From Deinococcus humi (GTDB lineage Bacteria > Deinococcota > Deinococci > Deinococcales > Deinococcaceae): a stretch of 64,000 nt of DNA. Position 1 is the first letter of the stretch. Each line of letters opens with the position of its first letter. This document shows, piece after piece, positions 49,998 through 59,272 of the stretch. The notes below the pieces were generated by a model. It worked only from the letters and a program-made list of their open reading frames with translations, searched no databases and had not been told where the DNA came from. Position numbers and translations under genes: made by a program. The stretch is taken from NCBI RefSeq assembly GCF_014201875.1, contig NZ_JACHFL010000004.1:186001-250000 (forward strand), given 5' to 3'.

Positions 49998-51242
49998 CTA
50001 ACCCACCGGCACCACCAGTTCGTCCAGCTCACGCGGGTACAGGCTGAGGCGCTCTGAACCGGACGAAGTGATCACCACCGTATCGGAGTGACGGAATCCG
50101 GCAAACTGCGGCACATACAGGCCCGGCTCAACCGAGAAAACCATGCCCGGCTCAATGACGGTGTGATCATCGAGATCCAGGAAGGGATGCTCGTGTCCTT
50201 CCAGACCAAAGGCGTGTCCAGTGTGATGGCGCACCAGATCGTCCATGCCCAGCTCAACACGGATAAAGCGCCGGACGTCGGCCTCGACCTCAGCGCAGGT
50301 GCGTCCGGGCCGCAGGGCGTCGAGACCCACCTGCTGCGCTGCCAGCATCGCCGCGAAATACCGCTGAAACCTGGCGTCCGGCTCGCCGACGATCATGGTG
50401 CGTTCCAGCTCGGATTCGTAGCCGCCTACTACGCCGTACGCGCCAGTGACCAGCACGTCACCTGCCTTCACCGCGCCCGCCTCATGCAGGCCATGCGGAT
50501 GGGCGGTGTTGCTTCCGCGAATGAACATGGCATTGGCGGGCAGTCCCTCGCGGGCTTTGGGCACGTAACGTTCCCCCAGCGCGGCCAGCAAGTCACGGGT
50601 GGCCTGCAGGCTTGCCCCGTGTGAGACCAGCAGTTCCTCGGCACCCACGCCCAGACTGTTCTGCATCAGCCGGTGGGCATGGTCCCCCCAGCGGCACGCC
50701 TCGGTCATCAGGGCAATCTCAGTTGCGCTCTTGACCATCCGCAGGTTGTCGATCAGGGCCACATCGGCCTGAACAGGCTGCTCCAGTACAGCGCCCAGGG
50801 CGGGCCCCCGGTAGCCCCAGCGGTGCTCGTAACCGTCCACATCGGCCGCAATCCGCCGCCCCAGCACTCCCAGCCTGGACAGGAGTTCGCGCAGAAACAG
50901 GAGGGGATGGCGACCGGAACCCCCGCCAGGATATTCGGGGTAGATGGCGCTGTCGTCGAGTGCTGGACCCTGTTGCTGGAAGTGGCTGAGTTCCAGTTGC
51001 GGCAACAGGGCGGCCACCCTGCCGTCCGCCGTCAGGATCAGGGCAATGGGCCGCTCGGTGGGCGAGAAGAAAAATCCGCTCAGGTAGGCCACACGCGTCG
51101 GCCCGAAGACGCACACGGCATCAAGCTGCCGTTCCTGGAGCAGCCTGAAAACCCGTTCGCGCCGCAGGCGGTACTCGTCCGCGCCGATCTCCAGGCGGGC
51201 GGTCTGTGAAAACGCAGGCTCTGAAACCACGGTGTCGGTCAT
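49998..51242 (-). CDS. M24 (creatinase/Xaa-Pro peptidase) family protein with altered metal ligands
   Basis: A 414-residue pita-bread fold protein with an N-terminal creatinase domain and a C-terminal M24 domain. Metallo members use Asp, Asp, His, Glu and Glu as ligands. Here the first Asp is T266 (VLVTGAYG), the second is E279 (GGYESELERT), H343 (TGHAFGLE) and E372 (VEPGLY) are kept, and the last Glu is S386 (FRHSDT). This points to a metal-free creatinase-like amidohydrolase or an altered enzyme rather than a proline peptidase. The ATG at 51242 follows AGAGG. It is the third gene of an operon with a DUF885-like gene and IclR. Confidence 0.8.
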   Translation of the reverse strand: MTDTVVSEPAFSQTARLEIGADEYRLRRERVFRLLQERQLDAVCVFGPTRVAYLSGFFFSPTERPIALILTADGRVAALLPQLELSHFQQQGPALDDSAIYPEYPGGGSGRHPLLFLRELLSRLGVLGRRIAADVDGYEHRWGYRGPALGAVLEQPVQADVALIDNLRMVKSATEIALMTEACRWGDHAHRLMQNSLGVGAEELLVSHGASLQATRDLLAALGERYVPKAREGLPANAMFIRGSNTAHPHGLHEAGAVKAGDVLVTGAYGVVGGYESELERTMIVGEPDARFQRYFAAMLAAQQVGLDALRPGRTCAEVEADVRRFIRVELGMDDLVRHHTGHAFGLEGHEHPFLDLDDHTVIEPGMVFSVEPGLYVPQFAGFRHSDTVVITSSGSERLSLYPRELDELVVPVG

Positions 51243-51278
51243 AGGCAACCTCTTTTCTCTGACGGGGGACCGCGCCGC

Positions 51279-52061
51279 TTACTGAGCCACAGGCTCAACT
51301 GTTGGCTGGCGGATCAGTTCGTCGGCGCAGCGCCGGGCCATGCTGACAACGGCGTCGCTGACCTCCCCGATGCGCCCGCGGCTCAGGCGGCTGGTGGGTC
51401 CGGCCACCCCAATCGCGGCGACGACCTTACCCGCGCCGTTGAGGATGCCCGCCGACAGGCAGCGCACGCCGACCTCGCGTTCCTCATCGTCCAGCGCGTA
51501 GGCCTGGGCGCGCACACACATCAGTTCGGCCAGCAGCGCCGGCTCGTCGGTAATGGTGTGAGGGGTGCGGGCGGGCAAGCCGGTCTTGCGGATAATCTCG
51601 TCCACTCGGGCAGTGGGCAGGTCGGCCAGAAAGACCTTGCCCACATCGCTGCAATGCAGCGGGGCGACGCTACCGGGAGTCGTGAACATCCGCACCATGC
51701 TGAACGGCTCGACCTGGCTGAGATACATGGCGGTGGTGCCGTACAGCTGCGCGATATGGGCCGTCTCCCCCGTCGATTCCACCAGTTCCTGAAGGTAGGG
51801 GCGCACCCGCCGCACCAGGTCGTAACGCAGGTACAGCGCGCTGCTGATATCCACGATTTCGGGGCCGATATCGTAGCGCTTGGTCTGGGTGTCCTGGAAC
51901 ACGTAATTCTTGACGGTCAGGGTCTGAAGGATGCGGTGGATGGTGCTGGGCGCCAGGCCCATGGCCTGAGAAAGTTCACCCACGCTGAGCGATCGGTTGG
52001 CCGCCACGATGGTATTGATGATGTCGAGGGCACGCTCGACACTCTGGACGTTTTCGCTCAT
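51279..52061 (-). CDS. IclR-family transcriptional regulator
   Basis: A regulator of 260 residues: N-terminal winged helix (NRSLSVGELSQAMGLAPSTIHRILQTL, residues about 22-47) and a GAF-like effector domain ending in VAAIGVAGPTSRLSRGRI, the IclR signature. It lies between a DUF885-like gene and the M24 gene on the minus strand. The divergent promoter region upstream of that operon has two TTCC-N7-GGAA boxes, its likely operators. A TAGGGT box 5 nt before the ATG might give it a second, internal start. Confidence 0.9.
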   Translation of the reverse strand: MSENVQSVERALDIINTIVAANRSLSVGELSQAMGLAPSTIHRILQTLTVKNYVFQDTQTKRYDIGPEIVDISSALYLRYDLVRRVRPYLQELVESTGETAHIAQLYGTTAMYLSQVEPFSMVRMFTTPGSVAPLHCSDVGKVFLADLPTARVDEIIRKTGLPARTPHTITDEPALLAELMCVRAQAYALDDEEREVGVRCLSAGILNGAGKVVAAIGVAGPTSRLSRGRIGEVSDAVVSMARRCADELIRQPTVEPVAQ

Positions 52062-52074
52062 GGGCCACCCTAGC

Positions 52075-53271
52075 TTAGGAGCCGAACATCCGCAGACTGC
52101 GCGGGGAGTGCATCTGGCCGTACAGCGTCTCGATGAAGGCGGGCCACTGCTCGGCGCTCAGACGCTCGCGCACTTCACGCACGGCCTCGTTGCCAAACCA
52201 GTACGAGGCGATGAACGGCCCCCGGAAGCTGTAGCTGGCGAAACGAATGCGTCCCTCCATCCAGGGCTGCTGTCCGAAGGAATAGCGCTTCAGAAAGTCC
52301 ATCACACGGTCCTCAGACCAGTTCTCGCCCATCTGGTACCACGCCGCGCTTGTGGCGCTGGCGCTGCGCACCCGCCGAAGCTGGGCATGCACCGCGTCGT
52401 CCTCGTGTTCAATCCAGTCGATCAATTCCACACCCTGGTCACCGATGCCCTCCTGCACGCAGCCGGTCACGGCGTTGGCGGTGCACAGCAGCACATCCGC
52501 CGTGCTCTCGCCACTGGCCGCCTTGTCGCGGGTGTATAGCAGCTGAGTGGAGTGGCCTGGAAAGACCTCATGACAGACCAGGTGTTTAATGGCCGCCCGC
52601 GTGAATTTCAGGTCCACGTTCAGGTCCATCTGCCCCTGACTGAAATTGCAACGCGCGGTAAATGGCACGTCGCGCAGGGCATTGAGCCGCATAGTGTAAT
52701 CGCCCGTCGGATAGATGCGCGCGTCGGTGCGGCGCTGGGCTTCGGCCATCAGTTCGGTGAAAACCGGCTCCAGTTGGCCTGATTCCAGCGCCCGCTCCTC
52801 CTCCCAGCGCCCGATCCGCTCGGCGAGTGTGCCGTGACGCAGGCCTGTCCGATCCAGCAGCCCCGAGAGCTGCCCGTGCATCTCCAGCAGTTCCTCGTCG
52901 CTGATCGGCTGGGCCGGCACGCCTACCAGACCTTCAAGCTTCTCGCGGAAGCTCAGCACCTCGCCCTCAAACAGTCGGGTTGCCGTGCGCAGGGAACGCA
53001 GCATGTCGTCCAGGAACGTCCGGCGCGCACCTGCCGGGTACTGCGCCACCTGCCGCTCCAGATCGTTCAGCTCGGTGTGTACAGCGTCCCAGTCGCTCAG
53101 CGCCATCGGGGGCACCAGTTCGTCTCCCAGGTAGATCGGCACCAGCCCCTCGCTGTCCAGTACACCGTGCCCGCGTGAGAGCTGACGTTCGAGGTGATCC
53201 ATTCCAATGGTGAGGGCCGTGAGCTGCCGACCGAGCGAGGCGTCGTTGGGGACTGCGTTCTGATTCTCCAT
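52075..53271 (-). CDS. DUF885-like HExxPGH metallohydrolase
   Basis: A 398-residue protein, shorter than the usual 550-600 of DUF885. The motif HEVFPGHSTQ (H234, E235, H240) is the HExxPGHxxQ hallmark of that family, and QEGIGDQG later corresponds to its EGW third-ligand block. No signal peptide is seen, so it acts in the cytoplasm. It heads the minus-strand operon with IclR and the M24 protein, and faces a transporter operon that contains a second DUF885-like gene. Peptide or amide hydrolysis is inferred; the substrate is unknown. Confidence 0.65.
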   Translation of the reverse strand: MENQNAVPNDASLGRQLTALTIGMDHLERQLSRGHGVLDSEGLVPIYLGDELVPPMALSDWDAVHTELNDLERQVAQYPAGARRTFLDDMLRSLRTATRLFEGEVLSFREKLEGLVGVPAQPISDEELLEMHGQLSGLLDRTGLRHGTLAERIGRWEEERALESGQLEPVFTELMAEAQRRTDARIYPTGDYTMRLNALRDVPFTARCNFSQGQMDLNVDLKFTRAAIKHLVCHEVFPGHSTQLLYTRDKAASGESTADVLLCTANAVTGCVQEGIGDQGVELIDWIEHEDDAVHAQLRRVRSASATSAAWYQMGENWSEDRVMDFLKRYSFGQQPWMEGRIRFASYSFRGPFIASYWFGNEAVREVRERLSAEQWPAFIETLYGQMHSPRSLRMFGS

Positions 53272-53294
53272 GTTGTACCTCCTGAATGCCCAAC

Positions 53295-53324
53295 ATCATT
53301 CCGTCAAGTGGAACCTGAAGTCAA
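53295..53324 (-). promoter_or_regulatory. Candidate promoter of the DUF885-iclR-M24 operon
   Basis: On the minus strand TTGACT (53324-53319) and AATGAT (53300-53295) are spaced 18 bp. One TTCC-N7-GGAA box (53299-53313) lies inside this spacer and overlaps the -10, which would block transcription when bound. Confidence 0.45.
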
Positions 53325-53346
53325 GCGTTCATTCCATATCCCGGAA
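53299..53346. promoter_or_regulatory. Twin TTCC-N7-GGAA operator boxes
   Basis: TTCC-N7-GGAA occurs at 53299-53313 and 53332-53346, with centres exactly 33 bp apart (about three helical turns). The first overlaps the minus promoter; the second is just upstream of its -35. Palindromes of this type with a fixed spacer suit an IclR dimer. No other pair like it was noticed in the region. Confidence 0.55.
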
Positions 53347-53377
53347 TTCCAACCGTTTTTACCATCGCAGTCTCATC

Positions 53378-53407
53378 TTGACTTCGCCGAATAAGTGTGC
53401 ATACACT
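53378..53407 (+). promoter_or_regulatory. Candidate promoter of the nine-gene transporter operon
   Basis: TTGACT (53378-53383) and TACACT (53402-53407) have an 18-bp spacer and lie about 30 bp downstream of the twin boxes, so the bound regulator could activate this promoter. The leader to the ATG at 53484 is about 70 nt. Confidence 0.45.
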
Positions 53408-53483
53408 GTGGTGCAAACCTTCAATTTCATTCAGGTTTTGATCGCTCTGGCCGTACTTTTCCCTTTTCATGGAGGATAGGAAC

Positions 53484-55103
53484 ATGGGTTATCAGATTCA
53501 GGCGGCGGGTTCCACCAGGCAGAAGCGTTTGGTTCTCGGCCTGAGCGCAGCGATTCTGCTCAGCGGAATGGGATTGGCACAGCAGCGGGGCGGCACCCTG
53601 ACCGTCGGGCTCGGGTACGACATCGACACGCTCAACGTCTACTCGACTGGCTTTTTAGGCGACGTACAGGCTGCGGTGGTCGAGGGCCTGGTGGCCCCCA
53701 ACGAGAAGGCGGAATATGTGCCGGTGCTGGCGACGCGCGTGCCCACGGTGCAGAACGGCGGCATCAAGGTGGCGGCAGACAACAAGAGCATGGTGGTGAC
53801 CTACCAGTTGCGGCCTGGCGTCAAGTGGTCCGACGGCAAGCCGTTCACCTCTGCCGACGTGAAATTCACCTGGGAGACCGTCAAGGACCCCAAGTTCATC
53901 GCCGAATCCAAGGACGGCACCGAGGACATCGCCTCCATTCAGACCCCCAACGATCTGACCGTGGTGGTCAACTACAAACGCGTTGCGCCTGACTTCAAGA
54001 GCACGCTGTTTACCTTCGGCATCCTGCCCAAGCACACGCTGGAAGGCAAGGACCTCAACACCGACAACTACAACCAGATGCCGCTGGGCACCGGCCCCTT
54101 CAAGGTCAGCCAGTTCGTCAAGGGTCAGTATGTGGTGCTTGACCGCAACCCGTACTACTGGCGCAAGGACAAGGCGGGCGTGCAGCTGCCCTACCTGGAC
54201 AAAATGATCTTCAAGATCATTCCCGACAGCAACACGCTGGTGACCCAGCTCAAGTCCGGCGAGATTCAGATGGCCTATAGCGTGCCGTACTCGCAGATTG
54301 CTCAGCTCGACAATCAGCCTGGGCTGAATGTCGTCAAGAACCCGGTGCTGTCATGGCAACACCTGGATTTCAACCTGAAAGGTCCTGCCCCGCTGCGCGA
54401 CATCAACGTCCGCAAGGCGATGGCGCATGCTCTGGACCGCACCACCATCTCCAAGGCGCTTGGCGGCTATCCCATCCCCATCGATACGGTCGTGGTGCCA
54501 GTCTTTTCCTACAGCAACAAGAACGTGCCGAAGTACCCTTACGATCCGGCCAAGGCCAGGCAGCTGCTGGACGCCGCCGGATACAAGGTGGGCAGCGACG
54601 GCATCCGCGCCAAGAACGGCCAGCGCCTGAGCTTCAACATCATGGCGCAGGCGGGCCGTTCCACCGACGAGGACGCCCAGCAGGTGATCATCGCGCAGAT
54701 GAAGGCCATCGGCATTGAACTCAAGCCCGACAACAAGGCTGGGGTGGCCCTGCGCGACGCGCGTTACAAGGGCGGCTATGACCTGTACTACGGGGGCTGG
54801 ATCACCTCGGCCGACCCCTCATACAGTGTTTTCTTCGGCAGCAAGGGCGTCAACAACGGGCAGGGATACAGCAATCCCAAGATCGATGCGCTGCTGGCGA
54901 CGGCGGACAGCAGCCTGGACCCGGCGGTCAGGACCAAGGCCCTGCGTGACTTCCAGACGACGCTGATGCAGGACCTGCCCAGCATTCCTGTGACCTCCAA
55001 CCCATCCATGATCGTCGTAACCGACAAACTGGGCGGTTTCGTCCCCAACCCCACGAACATGACCAATTTCGTCAATACCAGCGGTTGGTACCTGAAGAAG
55101 TAG
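53484..55103 (+). CDS. Peptide/nickel-type ABC transporter substrate-binding protein
   Basis: A 539-residue SBP_bac_5 family receptor. A Sec signal (LVLGLSAAILLSGMGLAQ) has no lipobox Cys. Family segments are LRPGVKWSDGKPFTSADVKFTWE, PLGTGPFKVSQFVKGQYVVLDRNPYYW and INVRKAMAHALDRTTI. The ATG at 53484 follows GGAGGAT by 8 nt; a start 15 nt upstream would include the ribosome site and is rejected. Binding proteins of this type take oligopeptides, dipeptides or other amides. First gene of the nine-gene operon; a large hairpin follows. Confidence 0.9.
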   Translation: MGYQIQAAGSTRQKRLVLGLSAAILLSGMGLAQQRGGTLTVGLGYDIDTLNVYSTGFLGDVQAAVVEGLVAPNEKAEYVPVLATRVPTVQNGGIKVAADNKSMVVTYQLRPGVKWSDGKPFTSADVKFTWETVKDPKFIAESKDGTEDIASIQTPNDLTVVVNYKRVAPDFKSTLFTFGILPKHTLEGKDLNTDNYNQMPLGTGPFKVSQFVKGQYVVLDRNPYYWRKDKAGVQLPYLDKMIFKIIPDSNTLVTQLKSGEIQMAYSVPYSQIAQLDNQPGLNVVKNPVLSWQHLDFNLKGPAPLRDINVRKAMAHALDRTTISKALGGYPIPIDTVVVPVFSYSNKNVPKYPYDPAKARQLLDAAGYKVGSDGIRAKNGQRLSFNIMAQAGRSTDEDAQQVIIAQMKAIGIELKPDNKAGVALRDARYKGGYDLYYGGWITSADPSYSVFFGSKGVNNGQGYSNPKIDALLATADSSLDPAVRTKALRDFQTTLMQDLPSIPVTSNPSMIVVTDKLGGFVPNPTNMTNFVNTSGWYLKK

Positions 55104-55111
55104 AGCAAGAG

Positions 55112-55161
55112 GCGCAGGCCCCGCATTCGGCCCGGCTCCACTTGGCCCGCGGGGCCTGCGC
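55112..55161 (+). promoter_or_regulatory. 13-bp perfect hairpin between binding-protein and permease genes
   Basis: GCGCAGGCCCCGC (55112-55124) and GCGGGGCCTGCGC (55149-55161) pair fully with a 24-nt loop, 8 bp after the stop. Hairpins here usually lower expression of the permeases relative to the binding protein by partial termination or 3'-end protection. Confidence 0.6.
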
Positions 55162-55200
55162 GCTTGATCTCCACGCCACCACACCTGCGAAGGGAGCGCC

Positions 55201-56146
<946 letters not shown>

Positions 56147-56154
<8 letters not shown>

Positions 56155-57037
56155 CACCCTTAAAGACCGCGCCGCACCGCGCCGGCGCAAACGGCGCGAG
56201 GGCTTCTGGCCCACGCTGATCGCCCGCTTCCTGAAACACAAACTGGCGGTGCTGGGTCTTGTGGTGCTGCTGCTCCTGGGCCTGCTGGCGATCTTCGCGC
56301 CGTTCATCGCCCCGTACACCTTCGACGGTCAGGACGCCAGCATCATCGGCCAGCCGCAGCCGCCCAGCGCCGCTCACCCGATGGGCACCGATCAGCTGGG
56401 CCGCGACGCCTTTACCCGGGTGCTGTACGGCGCGCGTATCTCGCTGATGGTGGGGCTGTTCAGCGCGCTGCTGGCCACCTTCCTGGGCACCCTGATCGGC
56501 GCGCTGTCCGGCTACTACCGTGGGTGGACAGACACGGCGCTGATGCGCTTTACCGACGTGGTGCTGTGCATTCCGCTGCTGCCGCTGATCATCCTGCTGT
56601 CGGGCATCCTGCGGCCCAGCGTGACGCTGCTGATCGTGATCGTGGGCAGCCTGAGCTGGATGGGCACTGCCCGGCTGGTGCGCAGCCAGTTCCTGAGCCT
56701 GCGCGAGCGCGAATTCGTGGAGGCCTCGCGCGCCCTGGGCGGCGGCGACAACCGCGTCATGTTCCGCCACATCCTGCCCAATGCCATTGGCCCGATCATC
56801 GTGTCCACCACGCTGTCGGTGGGCGGCACCATCATGCTCGAAAGCGCGCTGTCGTTCCTGGGACTGGGCGTGCAGCCGCCGACGCCCACCTGGGGCAACC
56901 TGCTGAACTACGCCAGCCAGTGGCTGACCGCCGCTCCGTGGCTGGCCGTCTTTCCGGGGCTGATGATTCTGATCACTGTACTGGCCGTCAACTTTCTGGG
57001 CGATGGCCTGCGCGATGCCTTCGATCCACGCAACTGA
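56147..57037 (+). CDS. Oligopeptide-type ABC transporter permease (DppC/OppC family)
   Basis: A 296-residue permease with the OppC N-terminal domain (ARFLKHKLAVLGLVVLLLLGLLAIFAPFI type), HPMGTDQLGRDAFTRVLYGARISL and the EAA loop REFVEASRALGGGDNRVMFRHILPNAIGPI. With DppB-like it forms the channel. No ATP-binding subunit gene follows or precedes; an ATPase must come from elsewhere in the genome. Confidence 0.9.
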
Positions 57038-57071
57038 AGCTCGCCGTTTCACAGCAAGGTAAGGAGAAGTT

Positions 57072-58151
57072 ATGAAGATCACCATTCTGGGAGCAGGAGC
57101 CATCGGCGGCCTCGCCGGGGCCTACATGACAGGAGCCGGCCACGACGTGACGCTGGTGGACCGCTGGGCCGAGCATATCGACGCCATGAAAGCGAATGGC
57201 CTGACGGTGGACGGCGTGCGCGGTGACCTGCACTTTGACGTCAAGGCGCTGCATCCGCACGAACTGACTGGCCCGCTGGAAGCCGTCCTGATCGCCACCA
57301 AGAGCCAGCACACCCTGGAGGCGCTGGACAGCGTGCTGCCGCTGTTCGGCCCTGACACCTTCGTGGTGTCGTACCAGAACGGCTTTAACGAGCACGACAT
57401 CGCCGCCCGGCTGACCGAGGCGGGGCTGGGCGGCCTGGAGCGGGTCATCGGCTCGATTCCCAATTACGGGGGGGCACTGGTCGATCCCGGCTACATCGAA
57501 TTTGTGCACGAGGGGGCCATTCAGCTGGGCGAGATGACCGGCGAGCGCACACCGCGCCTGCTGGAACTCGCCGAAAAGCTCTCGGCGCTGACTGAGGTGC
57601 AGCTGAGCGACAACATCTGGGGGCAGATCTGGGCCAAGGAGGTCTACAGCGCCCAGGTGGTGTTCAGCGCCCTGGTCAACGCGCCGATCCGCGAGACGCT
57701 GGGGGTGGAGCGCTATGCCCGTGTGGCAGGCGCGGTGGTGCGCGAGGCGCTGGAGATCGCCGAGGCCAACGGCATCACGGTAGAGGCCTTCGACTTCTTC
57801 GATCCAGCCAACTACAAACCGCAGACCCCCCAGGACACCCAGAAACTGATCGACAACATCAACCACGCGGTCTGGCTGCTCAAGAAGGACCAGAAGCCCG
57901 ACGCCCACCAGTTCAAGAAAAAGGGCAGCGGCATCTGGTGGGACATCGTGTACCGCAACCGGCCCTCGGAGGTGCGCTCCAGCAACGGCAAACTGGTGGA
58001 CTACGCCGCGCAGGTGGGGGCCGATGCCCGGCTGAACGCCAAGCTGTGCGAGATGATCTACGAGATCGAGGGCGGCCAGCGGCCACTCGGCTTTGAAAAT
58101 TACGATGAGCTGGAAGCGTACGTCACCTCCATCGGCAAGGCGCTGCCATGA
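57072..58151 (+). CDS. Ketopantoate reductase-like (ApbA/PanE family) dehydrogenase
   Basis: A 359-residue protein with N-terminal ILGAGAIGGLAGAYM Rossmann motif and KSQHTLEAL, and the helical C-domain with WAKEVYSAQVVFSAL, where the PanE catalytic Lys is conserved. It is 50-60 residues longer than PanE and has an extra KKGSGIWWDIVYRNRPSEV block typical of a separate subgroup that acts on other 2-keto acids. The ATG follows AAGGAG; the stop overlaps the next gene (ATGA). In this catabolic operon pantothenate synthesis is unlikely. Confidence 0.8.
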   Translation: MKITILGAGAIGGLAGAYMTGAGHDVTLVDRWAEHIDAMKANGLTVDGVRGDLHFDVKALHPHELTGPLEAVLIATKSQHTLEALDSVLPLFGPDTFVVSYQNGFNEHDIAARLTEAGLGGLERVIGSIPNYGGALVDPGYIEFVHEGAIQLGEMTGERTPRLLELAEKLSALTEVQLSDNIWGQIWAKEVYSAQVVFSALVNAPIRETLGVERYARVAGAVVREALEIAEANGITVEAFDFFDPANYKPQTPQDTQKLIDNINHAVWLLKKDQKPDAHQFKKKGSGIWWDIVYRNRPSEVRSSNGKLVDYAAQVGADARLNAKLCEMIYEIEGGQRPLGFENYDELEAYVTSIGKALP

Positions 58152-59272
58152 GCGGGGAAAAAAGACTGGGCGTCGGCGTGATCGGGGCGCACGCCTGGGC
58201 CGAGCAGGCGCATCTGCCGGGCTACCACGCCTATGACCGGGCCGATCTGGTGGCGATCTGTGACACCGTGCCGGAGCGGGCCGAGGCGCTGGCCCAAAAG
58301 TTCGGCATCCGCAAGATCTACACCGATGCCAATGAACTGATCAATGATCCCGAGGTGCAGATGGTGGATGTCTGCACGCCCACCGACACGCACCTTCCGC
58401 TGAGCCTGGCGGCCATCAACGCGGGTAAGCATGTCATCTCCGAAAAGCCGCTGGCGCATGACGCCAGGGATGCGTTTGCCGCCGCTGCACTGGCGCAGGA
58501 GAAGGGTGTGCGCACCAAGCTGGGCTTCACGTTCCGCTACTCGCCCGCGATCCGCCAGATCAAAACGTGGGTGGACGACGGAACGCTGGGCGAGATCTTT
58601 CACGTTCATGGGCTGGAGCAGAACTCTCAGTTCCTTGATCCCAATTACCCGCTGCGGCAGGTGCCGCAGGACGCCGACTGGACGCAGTTGATTCCCTCGT
58701 CCATAGTCGGCTACGGGTCACACCTGCTGGACCTGGTGCGCTGGTGCGCCGGGGAGTATCAGAGCGTGATTGGCAGCCTGCATAATTACGTGCCCGAACG
58801 CATCGTGCGCGGCTACGAGGGCATGCAGCGTATTCCGGTGGAGGACGGCGCGGTGGCCCTGGCCGAGTTCGCCAGCGGGGCGCAGGGCATGCTGCAGACG
58901 TCATACATCGCCGTGGGCAACTATCCCGGCGTGGAGCTGCGGATCTACGGCAGCAAGGGCGCGGCGGTTGCCCGGCTGGTGGAGGAGAACGGCATCGCCG
59001 AGACCCTGCACTTCGCCACGCCCGACGCGGTGGAGTTCCGCAAGATCGAGCTGCCGGACACCGCCTACCCGCCGGGCACCACGCTGCATACGCCGTGGCC
59101 AGAGCTGTACTACCGCAACCTGATCCGCTTCTGGGTGGACGAGATCCTGGACGATCTGCCGGGCGAATGCACGTTCTACGACGGCGCCAAGAGCCAGGAG
59201 ACGGTCAATGCCATCGTGCAGTCGTACCGCGAACGGCGCTGGGTGGATCTGCCCAGGGTAGCGGCGCAGTGA
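58148..59272 (+). CDS. Gfo/Idh/MocA-family oxidoreductase
   Basis: A 374-residue dehydrogenase: Rossmann start GVGVIGAHAWAEQAHLPGYHAY (GxxGxxx variant with GAHAWA), SEKPLAHDARDAF at residues about 98-110, and LGFTFRYSPAIRQIK. The C-terminal domain has SHLLDLVRWCAGEY. Start overlaps the PanE-like stop and its own stop overlaps the DUF885-like gene. Substrate unknown. Confidence 0.87.
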   Translation: MSGEKRLGVGVIGAHAWAEQAHLPGYHAYDRADLVAICDTVPERAEALAQKFGIRKIYTDANELINDPEVQMVDVCTPTDTHLPLSLAAINAGKHVISEKPLAHDARDAFAAAALAQEKGVRTKLGFTFRYSPAIRQIKTWVDDGTLGEIFHVHGLEQNSQFLDPNYPLRQVPQDADWTQLIPSSIVGYGSHLLDLVRWCAGEYQSVIGSLHNYVPERIVRGYEGMQRIPVEDGAVALAEFASGAQGMLQTSYIAVGNYPGVELRIYGSKGAAVARLVEENGIAETLHFATPDAVEFRKIELPDTAYPPGTTLHTPWPELYYRNLIRFWVDEILDDLPGECTFYDGAKSQETVNAIVQSYRERRWVDLPRVAAQ

